Positions 44,257 to 52,453 of a DNA stretch of 64,000 nt are shown one piece after another. The DNA is from Anaeromassilibacillus sp001305115 (GTDB lineage: Bacteria; Bacillota; Clostridia; Oscillospirales; Acutalibacteraceae). Position 1 is the stretch's first letter. Each line of letters begins with the position of its first letter. The notes under the pieces are model-generated. The model was not told the origin of the DNA and ran no database searches. It saw nothing but the letters and a program-made list of their open reading frames with translations. The stretch spans positions 1,302,001 through 1,366,000 of the forward strand of contig AP031437.1 in the NCBI GenBank assembly GCA_042854365.1, read 5' to 3'. A program made the translations under genes and the position numbers.

Positions 44257-44640
44257 ATGCGATTAATCATTGGCGGAGCTCATCAGGGGAAACTGCGGTG
44301 GATTTTACAGCAGACCGGTTATACAGAATCCGATGTAGCTGTTTCCTTGGATGAGGCGCGCCATCTTCCCATCCTCAATTCCTTACATCAGCTTGTCCGG
44401 GATCTACTGGAAAAAGGAATCTCGCCGCAGGCAGAGATCGAGGCTCTTTTGCGCGACCATTCGGAATTGATTGTCCTCTGTGATGAGATCGGGTGCGGAG
44501 TAGTTCCAATGGATGCTTTTGAGCGGTCTTGGCGGGAAGAGACAGGGCGAATTTGCTGCTGGCTGGCGGAACGCGCCGTACGTGTGGACCGCGTCTTTTG
44601 CGGAATTGCTACCTGTATCAAGCGGGAGGTGGAGACATGA
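44257..44640 (+). CDS. short CobU-like protein, second copy in operon
   Basis: A 127-residue protein related to CobU. It starts LIIGGAHQGKLRWIL, a P-loop in which the Ser/Thr after Lys is replaced by Leu, and ends LIVLCDEIGCGVVPMDAFERS, then RICCWLAERAVRVDRVFCGIATCIK, the CobU C-terminal pattern. It lacks the guanylate-attachment histidine block (KRHR) and is 50 residues shorter than the CobU at 42950. It is rich in Cys (six). Placed between cobS and cbiB and overlapping cbiB by 4 bases, it is conserved in operon context, suggesting a retained but altered function, perhaps regulatory or as a partner of CobU/CobS. Confidence 0.8.
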   Translation: MRLIIGGAHQGKLRWILQQTGYTESDVAVSLDEARHLPILNSLHQLVRDLLEKGISPQAEIEALLRDHSELIVLCDEIGCGVVPMDAFERSWREETGRICCWLAERAVRVDRVFCGIATCIKREVET

Positions 44641-45620
44641 CTGAGGTGTTGTTTTTGTTGCCTCTGCCTTTGGGGTTCCTGTTGGATCTCTGTTTTGGAG
44701 ATCCACATTGGATGCCGCATCCTGTACGTGCGATTGGGTGGCTCATAACCCATTTGGAAAAGTTTCTACGGACGGTCTTTCCCAAAACGCCGCAGGGAGA
44801 ACGAATAGCGGGAATATTTTTGGCGGTTGGAGTACCTCTTATATCCTGTGGAGTGGGCTGTTTGCTCTTATGGGGGGCCTATCTGTTGCATCCTGGCCTC
44901 TGGCTTGCGCTGGAAACGCTCTTATGCTATCAGATGCTGGCGGCAAAGGCGCTTCGGGTAGAAAGCGGCAAGGTCTATGACCGTTTGTGTGCCCACGACT
45001 TAGCGGGAGCACGACATGCCGTTTCGATGATTGTAGGGAGGGATACACAGGCGCTAACAGAGGAAGGGGTGACAAAAGCAGCGGTTGAGACAGTGGCGGA
45101 AAACACATCGGATGGCGAGATTGCTCCTCTTTTGTTTTTGGCCTTGGGGGGCGCGCCGCTGGGATTGTTTTATAAAGCGGTCAATACCATGGATTCTATG
45201 GTTGGATATAAAAACGACACGTATCTCTATTTTGGATGGGCAGCGGCCAAGTTGGATGATGTGCTTAATTGGATTCCCGCGCGTTTATCGGCCTGGCTGA
45301 TGATTGTGTCCGCTTTTTTTCTCGGCCTGGATGTACGAAATGCGGTCCGCATTTATAAAAGGGATTGCCGCAAGCACGCCAGCCCGAATAGTGCCCATAC
45401 AGAGGCGGCTTGTGCCGGAGCGCTGCGCGTGGAACTGGCTGGCGATGCCTATTATTTTGGAAAACTGTATAAAAAACCGGCCATCGGTGATCGGTTGCGT
45501 CCGATTTGCTCGGAGGACATTCGGCGGGCAAATCGGATGCTTTATGCCTCATCCGTTTTGGCCTTGGCAATCGGTATGGGAATCCGCATAGGACTCGGTG
45601 GGCTGGGAGGTTGGATATGA
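44637..45620 (+). CDS. cbiB: adenosylcobinamide-phosphate synthase CbiB
   Basis: A 327-residue membrane protein with several spans that attaches the aminopropanol (or its phosphate) to adenosylcobyrate. Diagnostic blocks: LGFLLDLCFGDPHWMPHPVRAIGWLI (N-terminal, split as LLDLCFGDPHWMPHPV and RAIGWLI), VAENTSDGEIAPLLFLALGG, and MVGYKNDTYLYFGWAAAKLDD. The ATG at 44637 overlaps the preceding stop; GGGAGGTGGAG lies upstream. Overlaps cobD by 4 bases. Confidence 0.95.
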   Translation: MTEVLFLLPLPLGFLLDLCFGDPHWMPHPVRAIGWLITHLEKFLRTVFPKTPQGERIAGIFLAVGVPLISCGVGCLLLWGAYLLHPGLWLALETLLCYQMLAAKALRVESGKVYDRLCAHDLAGARHAVSMIVGRDTQALTEEGVTKAAVETVAENTSDGEIAPLLFLALGGAPLGLFYKAVNTMDSMVGYKNDTYLYFGWAAAKLDDVLNWIPARLSAWLMIVSAFFLGLDVRNAVRIYKRDCRKHASPNSAHTEAACAGALRVELAGDAYYFGKLYKKPAIGDRLRPICSEDIRRANRMLYASSVLALAIGMGIRIGLGGLGGWI

Positions 45621-46678
45621 ATATCGTACACGGCGGGGACATCTACTCCGTCCGCCAGAAAGTGGGAGAAGAACCGCTTGACTTTTCTGCAAACATCAAC
45701 CCTTTGGGAATGCCGCCGAAGGCCGTTCGGGCGGCGATGGATGCGATGCAGCAGTGTACGCATTATCCAGATCCTCTTTGCAGGGACTTGCGTAAGGCGC
45801 TTTCCCAGTATGAAGGGATTCCTGAAGGACAGATCGTCTGTGGGAATGGGGCCGCAGATCTCATTTTTCGAATTGTGACAGCTTTTAATCCGCAAAAGGC
45901 GCTACTTTTGGCGCCTACATTTGCAGAATATGAGCAAGCTCTCCGCGCGGGAAATTGTTCCATAGCGTTTTTTCCGTTGCAAGAAGAAGAGCAATTTGTT
46001 TTAAACAATACGTTTTTGCAGAGTTTGACGCCTGACATCGATCTACTGTTTCTCTGTAATCCCAACAATCCAACAGGACGTACAATCCCCCAAAGATTGC
46101 TGGATTCCATTTGGAGGCGCTGTGATGAATTGGGAATTCTTTTGGTTGTAGATGAATGCTTCAATGACTTTTTGGAATACCCAGAACAGCATACTCTCAA
46201 AGGAGCCGTCCGAGAAGGGGGAACTCTGATTTTGCTCAAAGCGTTTACAAAGAGTTTCGCTATGCCCGGATTGCGCTTGGGATATTGTTTGTGCGGTGAC
46301 AGCCAGTTGGCAGAGCAGCTTTTTTCCAGTGGACAACCTTGGGGCGTATCCATTCCAGCACAGGCGGCAGGGATCGCAGCCTTGCAGGAAACAGGATATT
46401 TGGAACGGACGCGTTCTATGATCTGCAGGGAACGACAATGGCTTTCCCAACAGCTTGCCGCACGAGGATTGCAGGTGTTTCCAGGGGAGGCCAATTATCT
46501 GCTCTTTCGAACGAAAGGAGAATTGCCGTTACAGCAGCGTATGGAGCGGCGGGGAGTACTTCTCCGTCCCTGCGGCAATTATCGGGGGCTGGACAACCGT
46601 TTTTATCGAATTGCAGTGCGCAGCCGTGAGGAAAATGGGCGGCTGCTTACCGCACTGACAGGTGCTTTGGAGGAATAG
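45617..46678 (+). CDS. cobD: L-threonine-O-3-phosphate decarboxylase CobD-like
   Basis: A 353-residue fold-type I PLP enzyme that makes aminopropanol phosphate for the corrin side chain. It resembles histidinol-phosphate aminotransferases: DFSANINPLGMP at the start, NPNNPTGRTIP, VVDECFNDF, and the PLP lysine in LLKAFTKSFAMPGLRLGY. CbiB upstream and CbiP downstream make the decarboxylase assignment much more likely than HisC. Starts in the cbiB stop codon (ATGA). No kinase for threonine (PduX type) is in the window. Confidence 0.92.
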   Translation: MNIVHGGDIYSVRQKVGEEPLDFSANINPLGMPPKAVRAAMDAMQQCTHYPDPLCRDLRKALSQYEGIPEGQIVCGNGAADLIFRIVTAFNPQKALLLAPTFAEYEQALRAGNCSIAFFPLQEEEQFVLNNTFLQSLTPDIDLLFLCNPNNPTGRTIPQRLLDSIWRRCDELGILLVVDECFNDFLEYPEQHTLKGAVREGGTLILLKAFTKSFAMPGLRLGYCLCGDSQLAEQLFSSGQPWGVSIPAQAAGIAALQETGYLERTRSMICRERQWLSQQLAARGLQVFPGEANYLLFRTKGELPLQQRMERRGVLLRPCGNYRGLDNRFYRIAVRSREENGRLLTALTGALEE

Positions 46679-46680
46679 AG

Positions 46681-48207
46681 ATGGCAAAAGCGATTATGGT
46701 ACAGGGGACCATGTCCAATGCGGGAAAGAGCTTTTTAGTGGCGGGGTTATGCCGGATTTTCCGGCAGGACGGCTACCGGGTAGCACCTTTTAAATCACAG
46801 AACATGGCGCTCAATTCCTATATTACAACCGAGGGGTTGGAGATGGGACGGGCGCAGGTGATGCAAGCGGAAGCGGCCGGCATAGAACCAAGCGTGCGGA
46901 TGAATCCCATTCTACTCAAGCCCACGAATGATACGGGCTCCCAAGTGATTGTCAACGGCGTACCCATTGGCAATATGGATGCATCGGCCTATTACCAATA
47001 CAAAAGGCAGTTGGTTCGGCCCATCCTGGATGCCTACCATTCTCTGGAAAAAGAAAACGATATTATCGTATTGGAAGGGGCGGGCAGCCCTGCGGAGATC
47101 AACCTCAAACAGGAGGACATTGTCAACATGGGGATGGCAAAACTGGCGCATGCCCCCGTCCTTTTGGCAGGGGATATTGACCGTGGCGGCGTTTTTGCTT
47201 CTTTATATGGAACGATGGCACTGCTGGAAGAATCGGAGCGCGCAATGGTCAAGGGAATGGTTATCAATAAGTTCCGCGGCGATGTAGAATTATTAAAACC
47301 TGGTCTCCGGATGCTGGAGGAAAAAACTCATGTGCCATTTGTAGGGGTGGTTCCCTACCTCTCTGTTGAACTGGATGATGAGGATAGCCTGTCGGAATCC
47401 TTATCCCGTACGCCGCGCGAAGGATTGTTGGATTTGGCAGTCATCCGTTGGCCCAAAGTTTCCAATTTTACCGATTTTCAGCCGCTGGCACGGGTTCCCG
47501 GCGTCACCTTGCGGTATGTGGGGCGGCCGGAGCAGTTTGGAAAGCCCGATCTTGTGTTGTTGCCCGGAACAAAGAATGTAATGGGCGATCTTGCTTGGAT
47601 GCGAGACAATGGCTTGGAGGCGTGCATCCAGCGATATGCCGCGGAGGGTGGCCCTGTGTTGGGAATCTGTGGGGGCTATCAGATGCTTGGGATGACCATA
47701 CGTGACCCAGAAGGGGTGGAGGGCGGTGGCGCCATGGAAGGCATGGGGCTGTTGCCGGTGGATACTGTATATGCTACAGAAAAGGTGCGGACTCGTGTTC
47801 GGGGGATGGTTCAACCCGTGGAAGGCGCTTTGAGAGAGCTAGCGGGGGTACCATTTATCGGATATGAGATTCATATGGGGCGCACTATCCGCCGGGATGG
47901 TATTTCCCCTTTTGCGGTTCTTACCGAGTTAAATGGCATGGAGAAAGAGGACGGTGCGGTATTCGGCAATATTTACGGTACATATGCGCACGGCTTTTTT
48001 GATGCAGAGTCGGCCAGCGCCTTGATACGGATTCTGCTCCGCCGAAAGGGAATCAAGGGGGATATTTTGCAATCAATCGATCTACATGCTTTTAAAGAGC
48101 AACAGTATAACCTCCTGGCGGATGCACTGCGAGAACATTTGGATATGAATCGAATCTACTCTATTTTGGAACAGGGTCTGTCGGAAGGAGGGCGAGCAGA
48201 TGTTTGA
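46681..48207 (+). CDS. cbiP: cobyric acid synthase
   Basis: A 508-residue glutamine-dependent amidase (CbiP/CobQ) that amidates the b, d, e and g side chains. N-terminal ATP domain: IMVQGTMSNAGKSFLVAGLCR and PFKSQNMALNSYIT; mid region VLLAGDIDRGGVFASLYGT; C-terminal glutaminase-like domain with GGPVLGICGGYQMLG carrying the catalytic Cys and FIGYEIHMGRT with a His. It starts 2 bases after the cobD stop and overlaps cbiC by 8 bases. Confidence 0.97.
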   Translation: MAKAIMVQGTMSNAGKSFLVAGLCRIFRQDGYRVAPFKSQNMALNSYITTEGLEMGRAQVMQAEAAGIEPSVRMNPILLKPTNDTGSQVIVNGVPIGNMDASAYYQYKRQLVRPILDAYHSLEKENDIIVLEGAGSPAEINLKQEDIVNMGMAKLAHAPVLLAGDIDRGGVFASLYGTMALLEESERAMVKGMVINKFRGDVELLKPGLRMLEEKTHVPFVGVVPYLSVELDDEDSLSESLSRTPREGLLDLAVIRWPKVSNFTDFQPLARVPGVTLRYVGRPEQFGKPDLVLLPGTKNVMGDLAWMRDNGLEACIQRYAAEGGPVLGICGGYQMLGMTIRDPEGVEGGGAMEGMGLLPVDTVYATEKVRTRVRGMVQPVEGALRELAGVPFIGYEIHMGRTIRRDGISPFAVLTELNGMEKEDGAVFGNIYGTYAHGFFDAESASALIRILLRRKGIKGDILQSIDLHAFKEQQYNLLADALREHLDMNRIYSILEQGLSEGGRADV

Positions 48208-48832
48208 GACGGTTTTACCAGAAGAAATCGAAAAGCGCAGTTTTTCGATCATAGAGAAGGAGCTGGGTACACGGCGCCTTGATCCAGAGCAAGCCCCGGT
48301 CATCAAACGAGTGATCCATACTACAGCGGACTTCGACTATGTAGATAATCTGTGTTTTTCGCCGGATGCGGTACAAAAGGGCGTCGAAGCTTTACAGAAA
48401 GGCGCCTATATTGTGACCGATACAGAAATGGTTCGTTCCGGCATTCATAAAAAAAGCCTCGCTCCTTTTGGCGGGGAGGCTATTTGTTTTATGTCGGATG
48501 AACTTGTCGCGCGTGAGGCTAAAGCGCGAGGAGTGACCCGGGCCTATGTCAGTATGGAGCGTGCAGCTGCTTTGGATAGGCCGCTGTTGTTTGCTATTGG
48601 CAATGCGCCTACAGCTTTGGTTCGTTTGTATGAATTGATCGGCGAAGGAATTCTTCATCCAGAGTTGGTGATCGGCGTTCCGGTTGGATTTGTCAATGTG
48701 GTAGAGGCAAAAGAGTTGTTTTTGCACAGTGATATTCCCCATATTGTAGCGCGCGGCCGAAAGGGCGGCAGCAATGTAGCTGCTGCAATTTGTAACGCTA
48801 TGCTTTATTTGGCGGAGGGGCGAAGCTTATGA
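48200..48832 (+). CDS. cbiC: cobalt-precorrin-8 methylmutase CbiC
   Basis: A 210-residue CbiC/CobH that moves the C11 methyl group to C12. Conserved: VIKRVIHTTADFDYVDNL (catalytic His in RVIHTTAD), IVTDTEMVRSGI, GNAPTALVRLYELI and GVPVGFVNVVEAKELF, GRKGGSNVAAAICNAMLY. The ATG at 48200 overlaps cbiP and has GGAGGG upstream. Confidence 0.96.
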   Translation: MFETVLPEEIEKRSFSIIEKELGTRRLDPEQAPVIKRVIHTTADFDYVDNLCFSPDAVQKGVEALQKGAYIVTDTEMVRSGIHKKSLAPFGGEAICFMSDELVAREAKARGVTRAYVSMERAAALDRPLLFAIGNAPTALVRLYELIGEGILHPELVIGVPVGFVNVVEAKELFLHSDIPHIVARGRKGGSNVAAAICNAMLYLAEGRSL

Positions 48833-48888
48833 GCGTTTTCAATACAGTCACAACAATCGATGCAGCAACCGTTGAAAGGAGCGATACC

Positions 48889-49671
48889 ATGAGCAGAAAT
48901 GCGATTTTGGCAGTAAGCTTTGGTACTATTTATGCAGAAACCCGTGAGAAGACCATCGGTGCGATTGAACAGACGATGCGGGAAACATTTCCCGGATGGG
49001 ACGTAAAACGCGCTCTTACAAGTCCAACCATTTTGCGAAAACTGGCAGCGGCAGGGGAACCGATGCAGAATGTCTGGCAAGCATTGGGGCAGCTTCGAGA
49101 GGAAGGGGTTTCTCGCGTAGTGTGTCAGTCTACCTATGTGGTTAATGGCGAAGAACAAGAGGCCATGGTACGTGAAACGGAAAAATATGCGCATTGGTTT
49201 GACCAGATTGTCTGTGGCGCCCCCCTTTTGACTGCGCAGGAAGACTTTGAGGCAGTCGCTGATGCCATTGAAACGGAGTTTACCACGCTTTCCCCCGAAG
49301 AAGTGTTGGTTTTGATGGGACATGGAACTAAGCACAGTGCCAATACCGCCTATGCGGCGTTGGATTATGTCTTTAAGGACCATGGTGCACACAATATTTT
49401 TGTAGGTACGGTGGATACTTATCCAAGTATTCTATCGGTACTCCGGCGAGTAGAGTCCATTCAGCCTAAGAAAATAATTCTTGCACCGCTGATGGTAGTA
49501 GCGGGCGATCATGCCCGGAACGACATGGCGGGGGATAAAAATTCCTGGAGGGCTGCATTTGAGGAGCGGGGATACCCTGTACAGACGGTTTTAAAAGGTT
49601 TGGGTGAGTATCCTGGAATTCGTGCTGTTTATGCAGCACATGCACAGCGTGCAGCGGAACGTCTCATTTAA
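48889..49671 (+). CDS. cbiK: anaerobic cobaltochelatase CbiK
   Basis: A 260-residue CbiK chelatase that inserts cobalt into sirohydrochlorin, the entry step of the anaerobic route. It shows AILAVSFGTIYAETREKTI at the N-terminus, the metal/catalytic His in LVLMGHGTKHSANTAYAAL, and LAPLMVVAGDHARNDMAGD. I use the ATG at 48889 (AAAGGAG 7 bases upstream, start of conservation); an upstream ATG at 48829 overlaps the cbiC stop and would add 20 residues. No export signal is seen with the 48889 start. It is the last gene of the operon; no clear terminator follows. Confidence 0.92.
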   Translation: MSRNAILAVSFGTIYAETREKTIGAIEQTMRETFPGWDVKRALTSPTILRKLAAAGEPMQNVWQALGQLREEGVSRVVCQSTYVVNGEEQEAMVRETEKYAHWFDQIVCGAPLLTAQEDFEAVADAIETEFTTLSPEEVLVLMGHGTKHSANTAYAALDYVFKDHGAHNIFVGTVDTYPSILSVLRRVESIQPKKIILAPLMVVAGDHARNDMAGDKNSWRAAFEERGYPVQTVLKGLGEYPGIRAVYAAHAQRAAERLI

Positions 49672-49812
49672 AGAGAGCCATAAGCTGGACATTTCGCTAG
49701 GATGGACCGCGTCTTTTTCTACCGCTGGGCCGCTTTTATACCTGAAATACATTTTCAAATGAAAACATTTTTCTCCCTTCTTTGGTGAGAGTTCATGAAG
49801 GAGTGAGTTCCA

Positions 49813-50595
49813 TTGATTTTACGGGGAACGGTTTTTTCCAAAACTCTGGAAAAGGATACAGGAATTACGATTGTAACCCCCAGTGATTTGAAACAGGATG
49901 GACCATATCGAGTGGCCTATCTTTTGCATGGACTGTGTGGAGATAGTGCGACCTGGGTGGACAATTCGATGCTTCCGGTCTATGCACGAGAAGGGCATAC
50001 GATTTATATCCTTCCCGATGCAGTACGGAGTTTTTATACCGATATGCGGTATGGCTCGCGCTATTTTACATATGTGACAGAAGAATTGCCGGTGCTCTGC
50101 AAACAGGTTTTTCAGATTTCTGCCCGGCGAGAGGATACGGCGGTTCTAGGGGCTTCAATGGGCGGCTATGGCGCTTTGAAATGTGCATTGTCCCGCCCAG
50201 AACAGTATGGAATGTGCGGTGCGTTTTCTTCCGCTTGTTTGGATATCAAAGAGGGGCTGGAAGAACTGCGGAAGAATGGAAAGACAAAATCGTTTGTCGA
50301 CCACTATGGCGAACAGCTATTCCACGATTTTCTTTCCATTTTTGGAGAGGACTTGGAATGGAAGCCGGAGTATGATCTTTTAGAATTAGCGAGAGGCTTA
50401 CAAAAGGCCACTGTCAAACCAGCAATCTATATGACTTGTGGCAGTTATGATGCGTTCCGTTCCTCCCACATCCAATTTCAGGAGCAAATCGAATCGTTCG
50501 GTTTTGCCTTCCAATATGAAGAGTGGCAGGGAGGGCATGACTTTTTCTTTTTTGATCGATCGCTACAACGTGCGATTCGCCATTTTAACCTGTGA
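49813..50595 (+). CDS. esterase D / S-formylglutathione-hydrolase-like esterase
   Basis: A 260-residue alpha/beta hydrolase of the putative-esterase (esterase D) family. The oxyanion region is YLLHGLCGDSATW, the nucleophile elbow VLGASMGGYGALKCAL (Ser in GASMGG), the Asp probably in CGSYDAF and the His in WQGGHDFFFFD. It may act on short-chain or acyl-carbohydrate esters; sequence does not fix the substrate. TTG start at 49813 with AAGGAG 9 bases upstream. Not clearly part of the cobalamin operon (141-base gap without an obvious terminator). Repeat copy C lies 121 bases after its stop. Confidence 0.88.
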   Translation: MILRGTVFSKTLEKDTGITIVTPSDLKQDGPYRVAYLLHGLCGDSATWVDNSMLPVYAREGHTIYILPDAVRSFYTDMRYGSRYFTYVTEELPVLCKQVFQISARREDTAVLGASMGGYGALKCALSRPEQYGMCGAFSSACLDIKEGLEELRKNGKTKSFVDHYGEQLFHDFLSIFGEDLEWKPEYDLLELARGLQKATVKPAIYMTCGSYDAFRSSHIQFQEQIESFGFAFQYEEWQGGHDFFFFDRSLQRAIRHFNL

Positions 50596-50716
50596 TAGAA
50601 AAAGGCCACTTCGTGTGGAATCCTTAGAGAACACAGACGGAAGGATTTATTCACCCGTTTGTGACGGTGCGCCATAGGGAAAATGGAATTGACACCGAAA
50701 CGGTAAAAATGAGGAA

Positions 50717-50847
50717 GAGGATGTCCTAAAACTACGAATTTTTCGATTCATAGGAAAGGGACATCCTCTTTCTATTTGGAAAAATATTTGAGTTTCGAAA
50801 AAACAAGGGTATCCCTTCCGTCATTTTATGACTTTTGGGACACCCTC
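50717..50847 (+). repeat. two-hairpin dispersed repeat, copy C
   Basis: 131-bp element. Left hairpin: GAGGATGTCC (50717-50726) with GGACATCCTC (50759-50768), perfect. Right hairpin: GGGTATCCC near 50807-50815 with GGGACACCC (50838-50846), one mismatch. The end sequences, 17 bases each (50717-50733 and 50831-50847), match as inverted repeats at 14 positions. It fills the gap between convergent esterase and MBL genes. Confidence 0.85.
50798..50847 (-). terminator. leftward terminator formed by repeat C right arm
   Basis: Read leftward, GGGTGTCCC pairs with GGGATACCC and is followed by TTG then six T (A at 50798-50803 on the plus strand). It lies 15 bases after the MBL hydrolase stop. Confidence 0.65.
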
Positions 50848-50862
50848 TTTATATTGGACGGT

Positions 50863-51585
50863 TTATTCAGAAATTTGTAAAAGCTGTCCACGGTGGGAAA
50901 TATGCAAAACTCGGTTGCGATAGGGAAACGTGCGGGGATCGTGATCCATTCGGTCAAAAATGGTATACTGTGAACCGAAGTGCATGGGGACAATCCAACG
51001 AGCGCCTACTTTTTTCATAAAGTATTCCAATCCCAAAAGCGAATTCTCTTCTTGGCGTGGGTCCACAGGGATAAAAGCGCAGTCTATGGATTCTCCCTGC
51101 AAAGAATCAATCTGTTCTTGGTAACGGCGGGCCATATCTTGATTGGCCTGTTCCGGTTCATCGTTCCAATGCCACCAGTTGAGATCGCCTGCGTGATAAA
51201 GACAGAGTCCATCTGTTTTTATGAGAAACGCGACCCCCAGATCGGTAGAATCCAACGTGCGGACCTGAAGATCACCCAAATCATATGTCCGAGAGGGGTG
51301 AACCGAGAGAACCTCCTCTTTTGTTGGTATTTCCTCTGCAAGAATGTAGCGAATGTTCGAATGACCCTTACGCCACTCAAAAATGACGGGATTATAATGA
51401 TCCGCATGGCTGTGGGATACAAAAACAACCACATTGTGCTCTTGCAGCATGGAGGGATCAATTACCCCTTGTTCGGGACTGCCACCATGCGGCGTGTCCA
51501 AATAATAATCAAAGATCAAAAAATGTGAGGCGGTTTCCACCGCAAAACCGCTGTTGTAAAGATACCGAATGGAAATGGGCTGCAT
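50863..51585 (-). CDS. metallo-beta-lactamase-fold hydrolase
   Basis: A 240-residue MBL-fold protein. Zinc ligands are visible in VSHSHADHYN (HxHxDH), LYHAGDLNWW (His-x-Gly-Asp) and the C-terminal VPMHFG (His). It resembles the UlaG-like/YtnP-like group acting on small esters, phosphodiesters or lactones, but the substrate cannot be assigned. Single gene with ATG at 51585 and AGGAGAG 8 bases upstream. A possible promoter lies just upstream, close to and facing away from that of the YgjP gene. Confidence 0.87.
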   Translation of the reverse strand: MQPISIRYLYNSGFAVETASHFLIFDYYLDTPHGGSPEQGVIDPSMLQEHNVVVFVSHSHADHYNPVIFEWRKGHSNIRYILAEEIPTKEEVLSVHPSRTYDLGDLQVRTLDSTDLGVAFLIKTDGLCLYHAGDLNWWHWNDEPEQANQDMARRYQEQIDSLQGESIDCAFIPVDPRQEENSLLGLEYFMKKVGARWIVPMHFGSQYTIFDRMDHDPRTFPYRNRVLHISHRGQLLQISE

Positions 51586-51652
51586 GGACAATCTCTCCTA
51601 TTCTTTTCTCAAATATACTCTGTATGCATTTCCTACGAATGTTCCGCTTTGA

Positions 51653-51681
51653 TTGCATCTGCGAGTGCGTTTGATTATAAT
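51653..51681 (+). promoter_or_regulatory. sigma-A promoter of the YgjP-like gene
   Basis: TTGCAT (51653-51658), 17-base spacer, perfect TATAAT (51676-51681). Places the mRNA start near 51688 and supports the ATG at 51725. Confidence 0.65.
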
Positions 51682-51724
51682 AGCTTCAAAAAGAACTGTC
51701 AATAAAAGGATGAGATATTGTAAC

Positions 51725-52453
51725 ATGGAGCGAACTGTCCTATGGAACGGAGAATCCGTACCATATCAATTGCATTATAAAAAAGTAAAAAATGTGAATA
51801 TTCGAATCACCGCAGGAGGAATCGTACATGTCTCTGCAAACCGCGGTGTAAAAGCAGAGGAAGTAGATCACATCATTCAAAAGAAAGCTGCCTGGATTGT
51901 TCGGGCAAAGGCGGCCTATATTGCATGTCAGAAGGAAACACAAATGCCCCGCACCTATGTTACAGGAGAACCCGTTTGCTTTTTAGGACACATCTATCAT
52001 CTCTATGTGGAAATGTCCGACCGAGAACAAGTTTCCATTCAGGAACAAAATGTTGTCCTTCAACTCAGGGCTCCTGCAGATGAAACAAAGCGAAAGAAGC
52101 TGTTTGATACTTGGTACCATTCTCTATGTTATGACATGTTTGAAAGGATGATCAAACGGGTATTTCCACTTTTTAAAGCATATCGGATTCCTTTGCCGTC
52201 ATTTCGAATTCGTAAAATGAAAACCCGCTGGGGAAGCTGCTCCCCACAAAAATGTGCCATTACCTTGAATCTATATTTGGCGCAAGCGCCTGCAGCTTGT
52301 GTCGAATATGTGATTGCACATGAATTGGCTCATCTGGTCCAACCTAACCACTCGTGGAAATTTTACAAAGTGCTGGACGACGTCATGCCAACCCATCGAG
52401 AGCGAAAACAACTTTTGCGAGAACAGAAAATCAATTGTTATGAGATTCCATAA
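51725..52453 (+). CDS. YgjP/SprT-like (DUF45) metallopeptidase
   Basis: A 242-residue YgjP-type predicted zinc peptidase. The zinc motif is YVIAHELAHLVQPNHSWKFY (HExxH with the third His in the NHS segment), preceded by the family block MKTRWGSCSPQKCAITLNLYL. The N-terminal half is a beta-rich domain (VNIRITAGGIVHVSANRG). The cellular role of the family is not settled. ATG at 51725; earlier in-frame starts fall before the predicted mRNA start. The last 23 bases overlap, tail to tail, the end of the MATE gene on the other strand. Confidence 0.88.
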   Translation: MERTVLWNGESVPYQLHYKKVKNVNIRITAGGIVHVSANRGVKAEEVDHIIQKKAAWIVRAKAAYIACQKETQMPRTYVTGEPVCFLGHIYHLYVEMSDREQVSIQEQNVVLQLRAPADETKRKKLFDTWYHSLCYDMFERMIKRVFPLFKAYRIPLPSFRIRKMKTRWGSCSPQKCAITLNLYLAQAPAACVEYVIAHELAHLVQPNHSWKFYKVLDDVMPTHRERKQLLREQKINCYEIP

